A stretch of 36,134 bases of DNA from Enterocola sp045611845 (lineage in GTDB: Bacteria > Bacteroidota > Bacteroidia > Bacteroidales > Paludibacteraceae): the NCBI GenBank assembly GCA_045611845.1, contig JAZKXZ010000016.1, forward strand, positions 1 to 36,134, written 5' to 3'. The notes beneath the pieces were generated by a model. The model had not been told where the DNA came from and searched no databases. It saw nothing but the letters and a program-made list of their open reading frames with translations. The translations under genes were made by a program, and so were the position numbers. Below are positions 33,424 through 36,134 of the stretch, piece after piece. Each line of letters opens with the position of its first letter. The first letter of the stretch is position 1.

Positions 33424-34008
33424 ATGAATAAACTAAAAATACTTTTCAACGGAATTTTAAAAGAGAACCCAACGTTTGTTCTTTTACTTGGTATGTGTCC
33501 AACATTGGCTACTACCACATCAGCTATAAATGGTATCAGTATGGGACTAGCCACAGCATGTGTTCTATTATGCTCAAACGCAGTTATATCATTGGTAAAG
33601 AACCTTATTCCAGATAGCGTTCGCATTCCTGGTTATATTGTGATTATAGCATCGTTAGTTACCGTAGTGGAACTTTGCCTAAAGGCTTGGGCACCAGCAG
33701 TTTCAGAAAGTCTTGGTCTGTTTATTCCACTTATTGTGGTAAACTGTATCGTACTTGGTCGTGCAGAGGCTTTTGCTGCTAAAAACTCTGTTTTAGACTC
33801 TGCTTTTGATGGTCTAGGCATGGGACTTGGTTTCACCCTTTCACTTACTGTGATTGGTGCTATCAGAGAGTTCCTAGGCAGTGGACATATCTTTAATATT
33901 AGCATTTATCCAGAAGATTATAGCATGCTAATATTCATTTTAGCTCCTGGTGCATTCATTGTATTAGGTTTATTAATGGCAACAATTCAACACTTTAAAA
34001 ATAAATAA
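33424..34008 (+). CDS. rnfE: Rnf complex subunit E
   Basis: Integral membrane subunit (194 aa), RnfE/NqrD family, six predicted helices. ENPTFVLLLGMCPTLATTTSA at the start, PDSVRIPGYIVIIA and PLIVVNCIVLGRAEAFA in the middle are signatures; the Cys in GMCP is one of those thought to bind an iron centre between RnfA and RnfE. The ATG follows a repeat-filled gap after rnfG; rnfA starts 2 nt downstream. Confidence 0.96.
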   Translation: MNKLKILFNGILKENPTFVLLLGMCPTLATTTSAINGISMGLATACVLLCSNAVISLVKNLIPDSVRIPGYIVIIASLVTVVELCLKAWAPAVSESLGLFIPLIVVNCIVLGRAEAFAAKNSVLDSAFDGLGMGLGFTLSLTVIGAIREFLGSGHIFNISIYPEDYSMLIFILAPGAFIVLGLLMATIQHFKNK

Positions 34009-34010
34009 TT

Positions 34011-34583
34011 ATGAGTTACTTTCTAATATTTATTTCTGCAGTTTTTGTAAATAATATAGTGCTATCTCAATTCCTTGGGATTTGCCCTTTCCTTGGTGTT
34101 TCTAAAAAGTTAGACACAGCAATGGGTATGAGTGCGGCAGTGGCATTTGTAATGGTACTTGCTACACTTTGCACATTCCTTATTCAAAACTATGTGTTAG
34201 TGCCTCTAGAAATAGGATTTATGCAAACTATTGTATATATCCTTGTAATTGCGGCTCTTGTGCAAATGATAGAAATCATCTTAAAGAAGATTTCTCCTGC
34301 ACTTTACCAAGCATTAGGGGTATTCCTACCACTTATTACCACAAACTGTACCATTTTAGGTGTTGCAATTTTAGTAATTCAAAAGAATTTCTCTCTAATC
34401 CAGAGTCTATTCTTTGCACTTTCTACCTCAATAGGTTTTGGACTTGCTCTTATCCTATTTGCAGGACTACGTGAACAACTTCGTTTTTCATCACTTCCAA
34501 AAGCAATGCAAGGCACACCAATTGCTCTTATCGTAGCGGGTCTGCTTGCCATGGCGTTTATGGGATTTTCAGGGGTTGCGTAG
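34011..34583 (+). CDS. rnfA: Rnf complex subunit A
   Basis: Integral membrane subunit (190 aa), RnfA/NqrE family, six helices with inverted topology relative to RnfE. VNNIVLSQFLGICPFLGVS carries the conserved Cys, and PLITTNCTILGVAILV the second one. It closes the cluster; with D and E it forms the ion channel that links ferredoxin:NAD+ electron flow to Na+ or H+ movement. Which ion is used cannot be told here. A heptamer array begins just after its stop. Confidence 0.97.
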   Translation: MSYFLIFISAVFVNNIVLSQFLGICPFLGVSKKLDTAMGMSAAVAFVMVLATLCTFLIQNYVLVPLEIGFMQTIVYILVIAALVQMIEIILKKISPALYQALGVFLPLITTNCTILGVAILVIQKNFSLIQSLFFALSTSIGFGLALILFAGLREQLRFSSLPKAMQGTPIALIVAGLLAMAFMGFSGVA

Positions 34584-34590
34584 CAACAGT

Positions 34591-34650
34591 TAGGAGTTAG
34601 GAGTTAGGAGTTAGGAATTCGAAGAATCGCCGTTAGGCAATTAGGAGTTT
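34591..34650. repeat. Heptamer array with GAATTCGAAGAATCGCCG module after rnfA
   Basis: Four GTTAGGA units run into GAATTCGAAGAATCGCCGTT (from 34615), then AGGCAATTAGGAG. An almost identical arrangement follows rsmG at 35290. Confidence 0.88.
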
Positions 34651-34668
34651 TTACGTAAGATATTAATT

Positions 34669-35292
34669 ATGGAAATTATTCTTAAATATTTCAAGGGGCT
34701 GAGCGAAGAGCAAATTGCTCAATTTAAACAACTAGAAGCCCTATATACCGATTGGAACTCAAAAATCAATGTTATTTCACGCAAAGACATTGACAAACTA
34801 TACCTACATCACGTGCTTCACAGCATGGTGATTGGCAAAATTTTGCCTTTCCAAGACGGAAGCAAAATCATTGACATAGGCACTGGTGGTGGTTTCCCTG
34901 GCATTCCACTAGCTATTCTGTTCCCAAATTGCGAGTTTACCCTACTCGATTCTGTTGGTAAAAAAATCAAAGTTGCTTCAGAAGTGGCTAACGCAATTGG
35001 TCTTAAAAATGTTCGTTTTGTAAACGACCGCATGGAAAACGAAAAAGGTCTTTACGACTTTGCAGTGAGCCGTGCCGCTATGAATCTAACCGACCTTGTA
35101 AAAGTTTGCAAGAAAAACATTAGCAAAACCGACAAAAATGCTCTTCCAAACGGTCTTATCTGCCTAAAAGGCGGCGAAATGACAGAAGAACTTAAGCCAT
35201 ACAAAAAACTTGCTACTGTTTACGAACTTACCGAGTTCTACAAAGAAGAATATTTCCAAACCAAAAAAGGTGTATACCTGCCACTACGTTAA
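34669..35292 (+). CDS. rsmG: 16S rRNA (guanine-527-N7) methyltransferase
   Basis: Cytoplasmic SAM-dependent enzyme that methylates G527 of 16S rRNA in the 530 loop; its loss in other bacteria gives low-level streptomycin resistance. The motif DIGTGGGFPGIPLAI (residues 69-83) is the SAM site, with NVISRKD near 34-40 and the later FAVSRAAMNLTDLV as family blocks. It has 207 aa, full length. Repeats lie on both sides, so it is probably transcribed separately from rnf, though no clear promoter was found. Confidence 0.96.
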   Translation: MEIILKYFKGLSEEQIAQFKQLEALYTDWNSKINVISRKDIDKLYLHHVLHSMVIGKILPFQDGSKIIDIGTGGGFPGIPLAILFPNCEFTLLDSVGKKIKVASEVANAIGLKNVRFVNDRMENEKGLYDFAVSRAAMNLTDLVKVCKKNISKTDKNALPNGLICLKGGEMTEELKPYKKLATVYELTEFYKEEYFQTKKGVYLPLR

Positions 35293-35400
35293 TTAGGAAT
35301 TAGGAATTAGGAATTAGGAATTCGAAGAATCGCCGTTAGGCAATTAGGCAATTAGAAATCCCCCACAAGGGCACCCGAGTGGAACGAGGGTGCAACAAAA
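35290..35400. repeat. Heptamer array, GAATTCG module and GCACCC hairpin after rsmG
   Basis: Four perfect TTAGGAA units (about 35290-35320) lead into GAATTCGAAGAATCGCCGTT (35318-35337) and AGGCAATTAGGCAATTAG. Then GCACCC...GGGTGC (35371-35392) forms a hairpin; its right side ACGAGGGTGCAACAAAAG resembles the right end of the hairpin-bounded elements. A GTG in this repeat could extend the next reading frame but is unlikely to be its start. Confidence 0.85.
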
Positions 35401-35408
35401 GAAACAAT

Positions 35409-36047
35409 ATGAAAATTAAGTGCTTTGTAACCAACCCAATTCAAGAAAACACATATTTGCTTATCGGCGAGGCAAGCAAAAAATGTGTGGTAGTAGATGC
35501 TGGTATTCTTTACGACTACGAGGAAGAAGAATTTAGCAACTACCTAGAAACCAATGGATTGGAACTTGTGGCAGCGCTTAACACTCACCTACACCTAGAC
35601 CACTGTTTTTGCATCGATTTTCTTTATAAAAAATATGGATAAAAGGCAAAAGCCGACAAAAAAGAAGAAAGCAACTTGAATATGATCAAATCATACGCCC
35701 AAGTGTTTGGTATTCCATACAATGGCGACATTCAAGAGCTTGATTCATATCTAAACGACGGCGATGAAATTACATTTGGCGAAACTACATTGCGTGTAAT
35801 TTCTGTGCCAGGCCACAGCGCAGGAGGAGTTGGTTTCTACAATGAAAAAGACGGCATTTTAATTATTGGCGACAGCCTATTTAAAGGAAGTATCGGTCGT
35901 ACAGACCTTCCTGGTGGCGATTACGGCACTCTTATTTCATCCCTAACCAAACGCATCATGACCCTACCAGAAAACACCATTGTTTACCCAGGTCACGGTC
36001 CATCCACCACCATCTCCGAAGAAAAAATCTACAATCCGTACCTTTAG
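35409..36047 (+). pseudogene. Metallo-beta-lactamase-fold hydrolase interrupted by an in-frame TAA
   Basis: Glyoxalase II-like small MBL-fold hydrolase. From ATG at 35409 it reads MKIKCFVTNPIQENTYLLIG and reaches the zinc motif THLHLDHCF, then meets TAA at 35640-35642 after YKKYG. The same frame continues without a shift (KAKADKKEES) to the rest of the domain: VPGHSAGGVGFY (third His), IIGDSLFKGSIGRTDLPGGD and PGHGPSTTISEEK, ending at 36047. Without the TAA the product would be about 212 aa, a normal full-length family member. The residue after HCF is Cys where Gly is usual, a possible second lesion. It may be a recent pseudogene, a sequencing error, or two fragments; read-through is not supported by anything seen. 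Confidence 0.85.
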
Positions 36048-36049
36048 TT

Positions 36050-36134
36050 TTATTTGTAAATCAACCTACTCTCTCTTCCCCAAGAGCGAATCACAAGAGA
36101 ATCTGACACTACCATTGAGGCGGTGGCAAGGGCA
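36050..36134 (-). CDS. Possible 3' end of a convergent gene (partial)
   Basis: On the minus strand a frame open to the window edge reads ALATASMVVSDSLVIRSWG and ends, after nine more residues (ending LIYK), in TAA at 36052-36050. It could be the C-terminal membrane end of a transporter or P-type ATPase-like protein, but 27 residues are too few to decide. It stops 2 nt from the end of the MBL-fold gene, a tight convergent arrangement. Confidence 0.35.
   Translation of the reverse strand, partial: ALATASMVVSDSLVIRSWGRESRLIYK

Noticed and set aside
5958..35033. Many other open frames of 60-130 codons opposite or inside conserved genes
   Set aside because: They overlap well-identified genes (gmd, fcl, malQ, PBP, leu genes, rnf, rsmG) in other frames and have no recognisable motif.
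17868..35400. CRISPR array from the regular TTAGGAA repeats
   Set aside because: The units are 7 bp and directly adjacent, with no spacers and no cas genes nearby.
1..36134. Alternative genetic code suggested by in-frame TAG (2873) and TAA (35640)
   Set aside because: Both TAG and TAA end several intact genes here (for example leuB with TAG, leuA with TAA), so neither is reassigned; local mutations are simpler.
1..36134. tRNA, rRNA or riboswitch genes
   Set aside because: No cloverleaf, rRNA-like segment or known riboswitch core was recognised in any intergenic stretch; no gap without a gene exceeds 300 bases.

Overview
The window looks like a stretch of a low-GC Bacteroidales (phylum Bacteroidota) chromosome. 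The evidence is Bacteroidota-type promoters (-7 box TAnnTTTG with a TTTG about 19-20 nt upstream), an rseC-rnfBCDGEA cluster, a MalQ with starch-binding modules at its N-terminus, a two-piece ThrE-type exporter and a leuA-leuC-leuD-(leuA/cimA-like)-leuB operon. No genus is claimed.

Layout. (1) 42-12419, minus strand: a surface-polysaccharide operon read from right to left: two Wza-like outer-membrane export lipoproteins, a Wzc tyrosine autokinase, a UDP-HexNAc 6-dehydrogenase, Gmd and Fcl (GDP-L-fucose supply), an ABC exporter (Wzm/Wzt with a C-terminal glycan-binding domain), an LtaS-like membrane phosphotransferase and a family-2 glycosyltransferase. A good promoter lies at 12456-12487. The last ~3.4 kb, from inside wzt to position 1, is visibly richer in A+T, as expected for a strain-variable glycan module. 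(2) 12680-20212, minus strand: MalQ, a class A PBP, a TIGR01212 radical-SAM protein and a YjjP/YjjB-type exporter. (3) 20339-27150, minus strand: the leucine operon, with a TIGR02436 four-helix-bundle gene inserted before leuB. Its 5' leader (27207-27393) holds a promoter, a 19-codon leader peptide with 7 Ile and 3 Leu, mutually exclusive antiterminator and terminator hairpins: a textbook branched-chain attenuator not listed as a gene. (4) 27444-29121: a small unknown protein and, divergently, an M23-family lipoprotein. (5) 29207-34583, plus strand: rseC and the Rnf ion-pumping ferredoxin:NAD+ oxidoreductase. (6) 34669-36047: rsmG and a metallo-beta-lactamase-fold gene broken by an in-frame TAA.

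The most distinctive feature is a vocabulary of short intergenic repeats from about 17.8 kb onwards. The commonest is a heptamer, (TTAGGAA)n. Because 7 is 1 modulo 3, three units give stop codons in all six frames, and the C-terminal codons and stops of leuB, leuD and the radical-SAM gene are written in this repeat. Other modules are a GAATTCGWAGAATCGMCG block (four good copies plus a fragment) and a 105-175 bp hairpin-bounded element (two copies just after stop codons), whose flanks are self-complementary with different sequence in each copy. The attenuator, the stop-cassette repeats and the hairpin-bounded element are the best candidates for something little described.
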